DNA of 64,000 bases from Vespula vulgaris (GCF_905475345.1 NC_066590.1:9237001-9301000), one strand, 5' to 3'. Positions 11,822 to 24,600 are shown, counted from the stretch's first letter. Translations and numbers: made by a program. The notes: generated by a model from the letters alone, not told the origin.

Positions 11822-13400
11822 TCATATTTTCGCGCCTTTAACGACGATTATCGTTCTCGAATTTCGATATTATTTGAATTTCTCGTAACGAGATTAAACT
11901 TATGATCAAGAGTTCTTCGCGATGATCGCGAAAATATATTTTTTTATTTTTTTCATTTTTTTCCCTTTATTTTGTCTTTTTATTCCTTCACGATTCACTT
12001 TCGATATTTTATGCAATGGCAATGCATGTTAGTATACAATTACGCGATTGCATCACGAATTCCAACGCACGTATATATGTACATACAGCGCGTTCTTTTC
12101 TAAGAGAAGCTTTTTTAAATGCAAAACGATCCATTTGTTGTTCTGAGTTATATCAAGACGTTCACGTTCTCGATTATTTTCGTTTCTATTACTTTTTCTT
12201 TTTTTTTCCTAAGTGACTCGAACGTTTTACTTCGTCATTACTTCTTTTTATTTTTTCAATGATTTTCTACCCTCCTTTTTTTCGAATCATCTTCGGTAAA
12301 AATTTACGAAGATATACGAAGCAAATCTACGAGATATTTTATTCTTACAAGTGGACATTGTTACGTAAGCAAAGTTGACTACGTACATTATGCGATAACG
12401 ATCTCTCGTCGAAGTTCATAATGGAGTTAATGCGAAACGTTAGACGAAACGTAGTCTCTTAGAAGGTAAACGGTTCCTCAACGATTTTTTGCAAGCGAAT
12501 TCTATGAAATGTAAACCAATTTATTTCAAAGAAGAAGAATAAGAAAATGAAGAAGAAGAAGAAGAAGAAGAAGGAAAAGAAGAAAAGGAAAAACTTTTCG
12601 ATATTAATAATACATAAATGATAATTTTCATTTAAAGAAAATATGAACGATAAAAATAATAAATAAATTTTAATCGTTAGACGATTTCATTTTCTCATAT
12701 TTAAATAAATAAAGAAAGTATTTACTAATACAAGGATATTTCTCGGACGATCACAAGTAAATCGATCGTGCGAAAAATGAAGGCACGTAGTAGCAACGTC
12801 ACGTAGTCGATTTCTCTTCCCACGAAACTCAACGAATACAATCGAGTTTATACATTCTGTTTATTAAAACGAAGCAACGAACTTATTGTATTATTTTCTG
12901 ATTATTCTTCCATTTCTAATGTTCGTGGGAAGAAAAAATGGTGAAGAGACAACTTAGAACGGACGAATGGTAGCGCTAATAAGACGTGACGGTGTGTGAA
13001 ACTCGTTCATATAAAAAGAAGAACAAGTATTTATCTTTCCTCTGCATTTCTTTCTTTCGTATTCGGACATATCCGTTCTATGTAACCATAACCATCTTTG
13101 CGATTCGAGACGTTTCTGTTATGAAAATATCTTCATCTTGATGAAACGCATACATATATACAACATGTATGAACGATAACCCCTTTAAATGTAATCCCTC
13201 GTTCGAGAAACCGATCACGTACGTGCCGTGTGGAATTAAATGATGTCGCGTTGATAAATGTGCCGGCCCTTTGTTCCCGATACTGCATGCACCGTTAAGT
13301 CTATCTCTTTCTTTTTCATACGTGGGAGGGTCCAAAACGTGCGTTCGCATATTATGTCATGATTACCATACAAGATCATTCAATTAATTACGAACTATTT

Positions 13401-13442
<42 letters not shown>

Positions 13443-14524
13443 TCATAGATACGACATGTTTGTGCGAATTGATTTATCTATCGATCGATATTAACCCAGA
13501 ATAAGACAACGAGAAAACCAGAAAGATTCTTGTAATGACGATAAAGGAATATTTTCATTGTGTTACTCTTTGTTCATCTTTCCATGATTACGTCACGTGG
13601 GAAGTTGTAATCACGTAGGTAGCGTTAATGCTAATATGCAATAGCTTGGATAGAGAAAGAGAGTGAGAGTGAAAGATGAATAGAGAGACAGATAGATAGA
13701 GAAAAAGAGATAAACAGAGAGAAAGAAAGAGAGAGAGAGAGAATTGTGCGTGTTATCTCTTTTACGTTTAGGCACCATCCACACCGACGTGTAACGGACG
13801 GTGAGGAGCGGGGAGATCATAGATGATCGCAAATTGTCCGCAATTGGCAGGAAGTCGAGGCAGAGGGAACCGTTTCTACGCCCCCTCGTAACTCTCTTCG
13901 ACGTTCATTAGCGCAGTCGCTTCTGCGGTTCCATTTCCCTCGAGCGAATTGATTTCAAGTACGATTAACGCCCTCGTACGAAAGAAATACCAACGCGTAT
14001 CGAAACTTTTTTACCCTTCATACACCTGCCGCTCAAACGAATTTCCGACGAGTCTTCATAATCGATAAGCTTTAATAAAATTTACGTTCCCACTTAACGA
14101 ATATATCCGAACGCCAAATATTCTTATCTCTCTTGGAAATATATTTTATTTTTTTTTTCTTTTCTTTTTTAATCGAAAAATCGATTCGTGTGAAGTTAAA
14201 CGAGTTATATATATATTTTACAGTCACAGGATGTAAAATGAGAACACCGATGAACGCGTTTAACGCTAAAGTTTCGATAAGGTAAATCAATATTATTTAA
14301 GAGCGATAACGAACGTGTGTGTATGAAATAGAAAAGAGAGAGAGAGAGAAAGAGAGATTTATAAAACATAGAGAGGAAAGAAAGAGAAGTTAAAGTCAAA
14401 AAACAAATCTACTTTTAAATCGCGAATATAGAAATGCCAAGAGCACGTGGTCGAGTTCGTATCAACGAGTGACTTGTTCGCGCGCGTTTTCATAACGCGT
14501 TGAACGCACGCCGTACGCACACGA
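11822..14524. other. Intergenic DNA with mixed CpG-richer patches and microsatellites
   Basis: Contains a GAA-rich stretch (12527-12590), a moderately GC patch at 13078-13350 that is open for 90 codons on the minus strand but unrecognised, a (TA)n run at 13405-13440, GA runs at 13655-13742, and a CpG-rich patch at about 13745-14060. No gene could be supported; the CpG patches resemble regulatory DNA. Confidence 0.5.
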
Positions 14525-14683
14525 ATGTATATATTCAAGGTAAAAGCTTCTCTCTTCTCTCCCTCTTTCCCTCTCTCCATCCCTCTCTCACTCTTTCTGT
14601 CATGTTTTAACGCAACGAGAAACTTCCTATGTTACTGCTTCCTCGTTAATTCCTTGATTAGACCACGTATTTATGTGTATACA

Positions 14684-14691
<8 letters not shown>

Positions 14692-14718
<27 letters not shown>
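14692..14718. repeat. (CA)n microsatellite
   Basis: CA dinucleotide run followed directly by a short TA run. It generates a spurious Thr/His ORF. Confidence 0.9.
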
Positions 14719-14729
<11 letters not shown>

Positions 14730-14831
14730 AACATACATACCTCGTATCGTTTCTATAATGAGAGAATCTACGAAGTTCGTCGGCTACGATCGTTGATCGC
14801 ATGGATTGGATTATTAGAGTGTCTATTCACC

Positions 14832-14886
14832 AAGAGAGAGAGAGAGCAAGAGAGAGAGAGAGCAAGAGAGAGAGAGAGAGAGAGAG

Positions 14887-14946
<60 letters not shown>
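14832..14946. repeat. (GA)n microsatellite, about 115 bases
   Basis: Long GA array with a few CA interruptions. It creates meaningless Arg/Glu and Ser/Leu frames on both strands. Confidence 0.95.
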
Positions 14947-14948
<2 letters not shown>

Positions 14949-15609
14949 CATCAGGATCTGTATAAATTGTGCGAGCTGTTTCTTCGAGATACGATTAGAG
15001 AGCGCGATAATCCGCATGGCTGCCTCATCGAGAGAAAACTTTAATAATTCAGTGAAATCGCTCATACGAGTGAACACGTCTACTACTACTACAAATAAGA
15101 TTATCTATAAAGGAAAGAGAAAAAAATATGTACGTGTATATATGTATATATGACGACACGGGACGGAAATAAAAATTACACGTATGTTCCGCTCTGACTT
15201 GAATAAAAATAAAAATGATTCGAACGGTTTGATAATGTTAGGGATTAATTAATTAATATCATACAGAAATTGCGTAATCAATCATTTTTTTTAAATTTGT
15301 TCAATGAAAGTTTTCACTTTTTCTTATGCCATAAATATCTATCGAATGATAAAAAAAGAAAAAAGAAAAAGAAAGAAAATAAAGAAAAAATTCTACTAGC
15401 TGACAGTATTTCATTGCACTTGTTTTTCTTGTTTTCTTTTTTCTTTTCTTTTTTTTTCTGAATCACTCTATCTGTCATTCTATCTACTATAAGTACTCGT
15501 AGGAAAGTGACGTAGGTTCGACCTCCAATATGGGTACCCTTCGAAGGAGATACCACTAAGCAATCCCTCCCTCCCACCCTTTCTTCCTCTCTCCCCTTAC
15601 AAATCCACG

Positions 15610-15780
15610 CGATCTCAATACCATGATCGCGATTGTAAGAGCGTGTAGGTGAGAGGCCGTGTCTGCGGTGTGTCCCGTTAGGGGACCTAGAAGGCCCACC
15701 GGGGCCGGAGAGTCAATCGTATCGAGCATGGTCCCAGACACATTACGGAACGGATCCTCGTTCGAGGAGGATCGTTATTT
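15610..15780. other. GC island upstream of the tetraspanin, possible 5' UTR exon or promoter
   Basis: About 170 bases with the highest GC content I see in the upstream region, including GGGACC, AAGGCCC and ACCGGGGCCGG, flanked by pyrimidine-rich and AT-rich DNA. A donor-like GTGTAG/GTGAGA sits at 15648/15649. Because the tetraspanin start exon has a splice acceptor just upstream of its ATG (AG at 16229-16230), at least one upstream noncoding exon is expected, and this island is a good candidate. It is also open on the minus strand for 61 codons, which I do not interpret. Confidence 0.4.
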
Positions 15781-15880
15781 TACTAGTATAGTTCGACACA
15801 TTCTGTCCAATTGTTTATTTCGTGTTCGTGTATCTTTTTAATTATAATTCGTGATTATTTATTTCTCTGTTTGTTTGTCT

Positions 15881-15881
15881 G

Positions 15882-15927
<46 letters not shown>

Positions 15928-15928
15928 C
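15881..15928. repeat. (CT)n microsatellite
   Basis: CT dinucleotide run upstream of the tetraspanin. Confidence 0.9.
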
Positions 15929-16230
15929 TTGTTTTCTATATGTAAAAAGAAAAAAAAAAAAAGAAAAAGGATTATGGATACATCGAAAAACGGCTGAGTG
16001 CTGAAGGATTTCCCCCAAAGATTAAATCCTCTTTAATCTCAGAGGTATAGAAGAGATATAATGCGAGTGAATGAAAAACAAAAATAAAAAAAGAAAAGAG
16101 ACGAAGAAAATGTTCGGACCGTCCAATATGTATATCCATGTATTTATATCGGTGAAAGATTATTTTCGATTGTTTTCTGTTCGCGGTAAAGATCGTTGGT
16201 ATCCTCCATCCTTTTTTTTCAATCTTCTAG

Positions 16231-16362
16231 GAAACAGTGCCAGTTCCCCATCGGAGGAACTTGAAGGAGGTGGGATCGAATCATGGGCCGCACAGGATAC
16301 ACGTGCATAAGGCACGTCTTCTGCTCCCTCAACGTTCTCATATGGGTATGTACATGTACAAT

Positions 16363-16394
<32 letters not shown>

Positions 16395-18037
16395 TTATAT
16401 ATATAAATAAATATATATATATGTCTATAGACAGATAGATAGACAGATATACACATACATATATACATAAGATGTTCTCCTTTACTAAGTTTGTCCTTCT
16501 TTTTAGTAGTTATATTAGCTTACGAGAGTTGACCCGTTAACGGGTTTTTGTCACAAACTTCCGAAAGTCTAGAAATTTTATGCGTGTTGCATATACAGCT
16601 AGGAAAAGTTGACCGACAAAGGATCAGAATCGAATGGAAAAAGTGGAGAACGGCACATGGAACGACGGGCATTGTAATTTGCTCGGTACATTCCAGTGCA
16701 CTTTCCGGCCTCTCGAATTTATTGCCACTCTTCGAAACATTCGCTACGAGAAGGGGGAAACTCTAAACGGGACGTTGAACCGTGCTCTATGAGCTATGAA
16801 CTTACGGCATCTAAGTAGACGATGATCCACGCCACTTTGCCCAGTCTACCGACGAGAAGTTACGCGTTATAATTTTTATACGGTTTTTTCTTCTTTTTCG
16901 AAACAATATCTTTACTTGCAATTATGCAAGTAAATACATTATCGTTGAAATTATTATAAAAATGTCGATGGATAATAAATATTAAAAGTAACGAAAAATA
17001 TTTTAGAATTATAATTTACACGATCTTTCGACTTATACGAATATCATAATTTCCCGCCAATTTTTCTATAATTACCTATATGATTCGAACTAGTTACCGA
17101 AGTGAACTCACGTGAGAATAATTCGTTTCGCAGAAACCTGATCGCGATTGTAATTCATCTTTACAGTTATGCGCTTGTGGAATTTTGGGTGCTGGCCTTT
17201 GGTTGCGATTGGCTTACTCAGGATACACGACTTTGGTTCCGCAATACAGTTTTGCATCGGCTGATTCTTTGTTACTAGCGGCAGGATGTGTAACCTTCGT
17301 TATTGCTTTCTTCGGATGCTGTGGAGCTTGGTTCCAATCGAGATGCATGTTGATTACGGTGAGCAAAACATACTAACAATTGTCTCGATCAATAGACTGT
17401 TTTCGTTCTATCACGTATTACTTCGTCCTGGTTTAGTACTTCAGTCTCGTTATACTGATGTTCCTGGCTGAATTCATGCTCGGTACACTCGCCTTTATAT
17501 TCCGCGAGCATCTCGCTAGAAGTCTTAAAGAAGAATTGCTATTTGGCATTGAGAGGCATTACAATTTGACTAGAGAACCTGGTACTCTACCTGCTGTTTG
17601 GGATCATATACATACCGAGGTAATAACAATGTATAATAAAACTTCATATTTAACTGTCAAGAACAGTTCTTCGATTAATATCAAACAATCTTTTGTTTCA
17701 GTTTCATTGTTGCGGTGTTCGAGACTACACCGATTGGTATCAGATCGATGCGTGGCCAACGGAAGATCGAGTACCAGACTCTTGTTGTATACAACGAGAA
17801 AGGTACTGTGGTAGACTCGATCCTGAAGGATTGAACAAAGAACTTTGGTACAAGGAAGGTTGTGCATCAGCCATTCAATTATGGCTGGTTACAAGGTTAC
17901 ACGTTGTTGGTACCGTTGGATTGGTTGTTGCTTTTCTTCAATTATTTGGACAAGTTGCCAGTATGATACTCTTTTGCACAGTTAGGCAAAAGAAATCCTC
18001 ACACACGTACAAGAGCTATGATACTACCAATACCTAG
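16231..18037 (+). CDS. Tsp5D: Tetraspanin, Tsp5D/TSPAN9-like, complete
   Basis: Four-pass membrane organiser of the tetraspanin family. Coding exons are 16283..16345, 17167..17358, 17437..17619 and 17702..18037 (257 residues), all phase 0. The first 52 bases from 16231 are 5' UTR behind a good acceptor, so a noncoding upstream exon is expected. The N-terminus MGRTGYTCIRHVFCSLNVLI leads into TM1 (about residues 12-35); TM2 lies about 60-80 and TM3 about 86-108. The large loop has Cys149-Cys150-Gly151 (the CCG signature), Cys174-Cys175, Cys182 and Cys200, a six-cysteine pattern, and TM4 is about 213-237. The N-terminal stretch and the EDRVPDSCC/YKSYD features match my memory of insect Tsp5D, related to vertebrate TSPAN9/TSPAN4; the ortholog name is from recall, while family membership is certain. 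Confidence 0.93.
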
Positions 18038-18370
18038 AATTTCCGCTGGATCTTAGACGAGAGTAGCGTCTAAGATCCATAAGATTGTCGTTAGATCGAC
18101 ATAATTGTATTTCGATTCCGCGACGATTCCATTGGTCTTTCTCTTAAGATAAGAGCAATATACGATCGTCGATCTCGCGATATCGTCATGCGATCTTTTC
18201 CTCTACGCTCTTTATTAAGAACGAATGAACGAGCGAAGACGAAAAAGTCGAAGAGAAAGAAGCCCGAGATTATTCGAGAATATTTCTCGTTTTTCCGTTC
18301 GATCATGCTCCTTCGAGCTCTTTCAAGAGAAAGATTTTGTAAATTTTGTTCACACATATATACATAATGC

Positions 18371-18404
<34 letters not shown>

Positions 18405-18863
18405 ATATGTAAATATATATGTATGTACGTACATTTTCTTTTGATCGAAGCTCTTTCGGATTAGGAACTAGAATCGTTTAGCTTTAATTCTCTTAGAGAA
18501 TGATGCCTGGAATTGTATTTATTTATATCATTATAATTACCTAACTCTCATAGTTTGCTTAGCGAATATAAAAATGTCTTATATATATGTATTTTTTTAT
18601 ATATATGTACGAACATATACATTCCTACGAGCTTGCGATAATATTCTAGAGAAATAGTCATGTACGAGACTCGAAGGACGATTAGGAAATATTCCAGCTT
18701 CTTATCGTTATTCTCTCCAAACTTCCTTTAGTCACGCCAAAAATGTTGTTTTTTTTATTGTTTATTTAATAATAAACAGTAACTTTATACGAATATTTTG
18801 TTCGATGGCATCTTTTTTTTTTAAACCCAACAAAAAATAACAACTGTTTGATAGTTATTTAAT
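18038..18863. other. Tetraspanin 3' UTR and convergent gene end
   Basis: About 700 bases of mostly noncoding DNA after the tetraspanin stop, with a (TA)n run at 18369-18396, ending where the minus-strand gene A finishes. I see no coding frame of interest. Confidence 0.6.
18754..18776. terminator. Overlapping polyadenylation signals for two convergent genes
   Basis: On the plus strand AATAAA lies at 18771-18776 and could end the tetraspanin transcript. On the minus strand TTTATT at 18754-18759 and 18761-18766 reads AATAAA about 100 bases past the gene A stop codon. The two transcripts would end within the same few dozen bases. Confidence 0.5.
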
Positions 18864-20257
18864 TCATTGAAGTCCAATAAGCTTTCCTCCGATCTGATCT
18901 AATGTTTCACTTATATTTTCTCCCACTGCCTTCTTAAAATTTTGTGTCGACTGAAAAGAAACATGTAATCATGATAAAAATGTTTAGGAAAACATTGAAA
19001 TTAATTATTCACTCGATACTTACGCTCAATGCGGAATTTAAAAAATTACTGAAATTTTCATAGCCGTTAATTAAAGCTTTTCCAATACCGGCAAGATTAT
19101 TTCCCGTGTTACCATATTTCTCTTCTTCTTTTATTCGATCTAGCAAAGAAGTTGGCATGAAGAAATTCACGAGTAAATCATTGAATGGCAATGAAATCGT
19201 TTTTTCCGTGAGCGATTGTTCGGATTCGTTTTCTAGGTGAACAGTTTCGCGAATCTTTGGAGTATTGGTAAAAATATCAGAAGGATATCGAAAGGATTCC
19301 AAAGATTTACGTCCTTGATCCAAGAGCTCGGACTTTGCTGTGATCACCGAGGCGATGTTTTTTGCTGCGATGGTCTGAAATGAATCAAATTTTTGTTTGC
19401 GTTTTTATTAATATATTAATAAAGGATTGTTTTTGTTGTAACGTTATGAGAATAATGATTAGAAGTCATTGGAAAATTTACTAGATAAAGATGACAAATA
19501 CTTATAATTTACAAGTTTGTAGTAAGTCGATCACATTACGACTAGATTTCACGAAGATTTGCCTATGTTAACAGAAACTTCATTTCTTTTTTTTTTAGTT
19601 ATTGCACAAACACATATGCGCGTGCACACGTGCTCATATCGGCCATATGTTAATATAAATTTTTTTCTTATTTTAGCGTATTGAATCTATCCTTGAAGTT
19701 ATGTCCATGTTTTCAGAAACAACCTGTACACACACATACAAAAATGCACGTATGCACACACACACACGTACGTACACACGCACATCCTACGCACGTATGT
19801 ACGCACGTATATACATATTTATTCAATACAGAATTCGTTATAATGTATTACGAAATGAAGGTAAAACAAAAAGGTCGGGCAATTACTTTTTTGCAATATT
19901 TATAAATGAGGTATTTATATTTATGGATTGCGGTCGATTGTGATGATTATTATTTGTTTTCTTTTTTTTTTTCTTTTTTTATTGCAACATTTTTTCACGA
20001 CATATTATTACCTCAGCTCGGTAGACAATGATGTTTCTGGCCAATGTAATCGTATTGATAAATCTTCCTATGCCGATTCTTATAGTATCGCCAATTTGAG
20101 CTAATAATTCCTATAAAAATCGAGGTGAATATTTTTGACCTTTCCGTATTTTGTTTTTTTGTTCCTTCTCTTTTTTTTCCTCGATGAGAAGTAAACAGAA
20201 AAAGATAAATATAGAGAAAGAGAGGAATAAAGAAAAGGAGAGTGTGTGTGAGGGAGG

Positions 20258-20314
<57 letters not shown>

Positions 20315-20800
20315 AGAGAGAGAGCACTTTCGAATAAAAACTCGAATTAAAAGGAGGAAGAAGAAAATTTTTTTTACGTTTTTGTAAATTGATCATATGG
20401 AAATATTTATACCTAATCAAAAACTGTCTGTATTTAATTACAATGATTGCGATATGCTTTAAAATAATAATAATAATAATAATAATAATAATTTTAAGAC
20501 TTCTCTCAATAATCTGTTCGTAATTTTTCCCTGTGAATTTTCGAAATTACTGGTAATATTATAATACGAATAACAAATTTAACGAATAACAAATTTAATA
20601 GAAATTTATATTATTAACAAAAATCTTACTTGGGCTTGCTCCAATTTCGATGGTTTTTGAATGTTTTCTACGTTCAGTCCCTCAGTGCTGAGGAGGAATT
20701 TCGTTGGTTCTTCTATAGGATAACAGTTTGACGTAGGAAGACATAGAAGGAGAAACTCAAAAATCCATAAAAGTAGCATTCTATTTGAGAAAGCACCCAT
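18864..20800 (-). CDS. Gene A: secreted protein of 235 residues, unrecognised family
   Basis: Exons, minus strand: 20630..20800, 20012..20110, 19024..19374 and 18864..18950, all phase 0 with GT-AG sites. Residues 8-26 (MLLLWIFEFLLLCLPTSNC) form a clear signal peptide. Exon 2 encodes a conserved-looking amphipathic stretch, ELLAQIGDTIRIGIGRFIN followed by TITLARNIIVYRAE. Exon 3 begins TIAAKNIASVITAKSELLDQ and continues with a charged middle and a hydrophobic end, LAGIGKALINGYENFSNFLN. The last exon ends DQIGGKLIGLQ. A splice acceptor sits upstream of the ATG (exon edge 20839) and a donor at 21048, so a 5' UTR exon ending at 21049 is likely. The first coding intron contains a long GA array. I recognise no domain. 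It is the first member of the minus-strand secreted cluster and ends convergent with the tetraspanin. Confidence 0.85.
20241..20324. repeat. (GA)n microsatellite in an intron of gene A
   Basis: GA array with GGGA interruptions inside intron 20111-20629. An AAT repeat follows at 20462-20492. Confidence 0.9.
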
Positions 20801-20839
20801 TCGATAAAGTTCTCAACGTGACTGTTTGAAATGTTAATG

Positions 20840-21651
20840 CTGAAAACAATGTTGCAATGTGAATAATTAACATGAAAAATATAATTAAATGAAAATTCAT
20901 GAAAATCGTATAATTCTTATTTAATAAGAAAAAAAGTTGATTTGAAAGGTGTTATGAAAAGTTGGTCTACCGCAAATCAATTAAAAAAATAAATAAATAA
21001 ATAAAGAGAAAAAAAAGAAAGAAAAGAAAAAAAAAGAAATAGACATACCTGTTGTATTGTAAAACAACGGTTTGTTTCGTTAATTAAATACGTTTTAATT
21101 TTTACGATCTTTGGAGTTACAATATCGATTTACTTTCTTTTATTGAAATTTTTTTTAAATCGACGGTAAAATTTTTATATCTGCACATTTATACATTTAA
21201 CATTATGAAAATTGTTAGAATATATTTTATTGTTACGAATTAAATAACAATTATCATTGAATTATTGTTCCGACCGTAACGCTGTTCACTTAATGACTGA
21301 CGAACTTGCAATAACTGGCAACGGACTTGAAGTATTCTTACGACACTCAGCTACTTTCCCTTTGGTATTAATGCTCCATGTTTGTGTAAACGAGAGCAAT
21401 GTGTAAACTGTGTTAAGACCTTACAACGACTACAACAAGATCTTCAGTATAATATTATTCAAGGTTTGAATACGTTTGATCAAAGATAAGGTTGATTATT
21501 AATGGGTAGATTATTAATACAAATAATTTATTCATTCATTATATTTCGTTGCATAATTTTGGTTAATGTTTTTATATATAATATTTATATAATATTTAGA
21601 TATAAGACATTACACGTTGTCGATTATTAATTAGAAACAAAGTATTAAATG
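20840..21651. other. Gene A 5' region and gene B 3' flank
   Basis: Minus-strand splice signals suggest that 20840-21048 is an intron within the gene A 5' UTR and that a noncoding first exon ends at 21049. The block 21270-21440 is slightly richer in GC and may be the gene A promoter. No other coding frame was supported. Confidence 0.4.
21527..21532 (-). terminator. Polyadenylation signal, likely gene B
   Basis: TTTATT on plus reads AATAAA on minus, about 120 bases past the gene B stop codon. Confidence 0.4.
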
Positions 21652-24600
21652 TCAAAGCAATGATATTAAGTCTCCGGGTATGTTTAAAACTTGCTTCAAA
21701 ATGCTTGATAACAAATTAAAAATGAAATGAATTATATGTCCAATAAGATTGAATATAGTTTCTAATAAGGATTCAGGTAGAGAGAGTATGTCTTCTACAA
21801 GAGAAATAATTCCTTTAAGTAAGCTTCCTAGAATTGGTATACGAATTAGGAAATTAAAAATCGATGTGACCAAGCCAGTTATAGGACTTAGTATGAAGGA
21901 CAGTAGATTATATACAAACTGCAAAATAAATAGAAACAGTCAGTTAATACAAGTATAATGAAAAGATAATATAATATAAAGATTTTCAAAATTTTTTTAT
22001 CCCTGATGTTATAAGCAGAAATATTTAATGCGGTAAAAGATTACTATTAAATACCTTTAATATGGTGGACAAGAGATTCTCTACAAATGTAAGCAGAGAT
22101 TCATTTTGTCCTGTTTCCGTTAAGCTAACCCCATCATTATTGTTATGACTGCTGGAATTATCAGATGATCCCGATTTGTTACTATCTTCACTTCTTTTAT
22201 GTTTTTTATTGGTGTGTTTGGAAGAACTACCGTGGTTCTTAGAATTTTTATCATCTTCTGAACTGTCGTGGTTTCTATAGTCATTGCTATTTCTTGATCC
22301 GCATTTGTGTTTAAATTCATTGCTGTTTTCTGAATTGTCATTGTCTTTAGATTCATTGCTGTCTTCTGAATTGTTGTTGTCTTTAGAATCATTGATGTTT
22401 TCTGAACTATCTTTTCGTTTAGAGCCATTGCTCTTTCCTGAACTACCTTTCTGTTTAGAGCCATTGTTGTTTGCTGAACTACCTTTGTGTTCAGAGTCAT
22501 TGTTTTCAGATTCATTGCTGTCTTCTGAACTGTTGTTATCTTTAGAGTCATTGCTGTTTCTTAAATTACCTTTCTGTTTAGAGCTATGGCTCTTTTCTGA
22601 ATTGCCTTTCTGTTTAGAGCCATTATTGTTTGCTGAACTGCCTTTGTGTTTAGAGTCATGGCTGTTATCTGAACTCTCATTGTTTTTAGATTCATTACTG
22701 CCTTCTGAACTGTTGTTGTCTTTAGAGTTATTGCTGTCTTCTGAACTGTTATTATCTTTAGAGTCATTGCTATTTCCTGAATTACCTTTTTGTTTAGAGC
22801 TATGGCTCTTTCCTGAATTGCCTTTCTGTTTAGAGCCATTATTGTTTGCTGAACTGCCTTTGTGTTTAGAGTCATGGCTGTTTTCTGAACTCTCATTGTT
22901 TTTAGATTCATTACTGCCTTCTGAACTGTTGTCTTTAGAGTTATTGTTGTCTTCTGAACTGTTATTATCTTTAGAGTCATTGCTATTTCCTGAATTACCT
23001 TTTTGTTTAGAGCTATGGCTCTTTCCTGAATTGCCTTTCTGTTTAGAGCCATTATTGTTTGCTGAACTGCCTTTGTGTTTAGAGTCATGGCTGTTTTCTG
23101 AACTCTCATTGTTTTTAGATTCATTACTGCCTTCTGAACTGTTGTCTTTAGAGTTATTGTTGTCTTCTGAACTGTTATTATCTTTAGAGTCATTGCTATT
23201 TCCTGAATTACCTTTTCGTTTAGAGCTATGGCTCTTTCCTGAATTGCCTTTCTGTTTAGAACCATTATTGTTTGCTGAACTGCCTTTGTGTTTAGAGTCA
23301 TGGCTGTTTTCTGAACTCTCATTATCTTTAGATTCATTACTGCCTTCTGAACTGTTGTCTTTAGAATTATTGCTGTTTTCTGAACTGTTGTTATCTTTAG
23401 ATTCATTGCTGTTTCCTGAATTACTTTTTTGTTTAGAACCAATGATTTTTCCTGAACTGCCTTTTTGTTTAGACCCATTATTGTTTTCTGAATTGTCTTT
23501 GTGTTTAGAATCATTATTCTTTTCAGAACTGCCTTTGTGTTTAGATTCATTGCTGTTCTGTGAACTCTCATTGTCTTTAGATTCATTGCTGTCTTCTGAA
23601 CTATCTTTTTGTTTAGAGTCATTGCTGTTTCTTAAATTACTTTTCTGTTTAGAGCTATGGCTTTTTCCTGAATTGCCTTTCTGTTTAGAGCCATTATTGT
23701 TTGCTGAACTGCCTTTGTGTTTAGAGTCATGGCTGTTTTCTGAACTCTCATTGTCTTTAGATTCATTACTGCTTTCTGAACTGTTGTTGTCTTTAGAGTT
23801 ATTGCTGTTTTCTGAACTGTTGTTATCTTTAGATTCATTGCTGTTTCCTGAATTACTTTTTTGTTTAGAACCAATGATTTTTCCTGAACTGCCTTTTTGT
23901 TTAGACCCATTATTGTTTTCTGAATTGTCTTTGTGTTTAGAATCATTATTCTTTTCAGAACTGCCTTTGTGTTTAGATTCATTGCTGTTCTCTGAACTAT
24001 CGTTGTTTTTGGAATTATTGTTATCTTCTGAGCTGCCTTCCTTGGAGTTACCATTTCCTGATTTTTTTGAATTATCTGATTCTGTATTGCTTTCCTTGGA
24101 GTGACCAAATATGTGGTCTAACAGACCATGTGATGGAGAGTCTGTTTTGGAGTGATCAAATATGTGGTCTAACAGACCATGTGATGAAGAGTCTGTCTTG
24201 GAGTGACCAAATATGTGATGTAACAGACCATGTGATATAGAATCTTTCTTGGAGTTATCATTTTCCAATTCTTTTAAATTATCTGATTCGGTATTGTCTT
24301 CTTTGGAGTTTTGTAATTTATTGCCTAAAATGTCATGAAATATAGAGCCTTCCTTGGAGTTTCCATTATTTTTCTCTCCTGATACTCCGCCCTTATCATT
24401 AGGAAAATGTATAATATTCTTTTTTGCGTCTTCATCATTTTCCTTAGATTCATCAACTTTTTTTACTTTGCTATCATCTAATTTGCTATCATCAATATTT
24501 GAATTATGATTGCCGTCCAATACATTTCCATTATGCGGATCACTATTCGGATCTTCATTTACAGCCGACTGAGATAAAATATCAACAATTTATATTAAAT

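Noticed and set aside
14673..15077. Arg/Glu-rich and Ser/Leu-rich ORFs
   Set aside because: Products of the GA microsatellite read on both strands.
22284..24104. 606-codon plus-strand ORF, Leu/Ser/Glu/Phe-rich
   Set aside because: It is the exact antisense of the gene B repeat array; its openness follows from the 36 bp unit. No splice or start context.
22561..24108. Second minus-strand frames of 353 and 158 codons (Thr/Lys/Met-rich repeats)
   Set aside because: Out-of-frame reading of the same repeat array; the frame joined to the signal peptide and the C-terminal exon is the real one.
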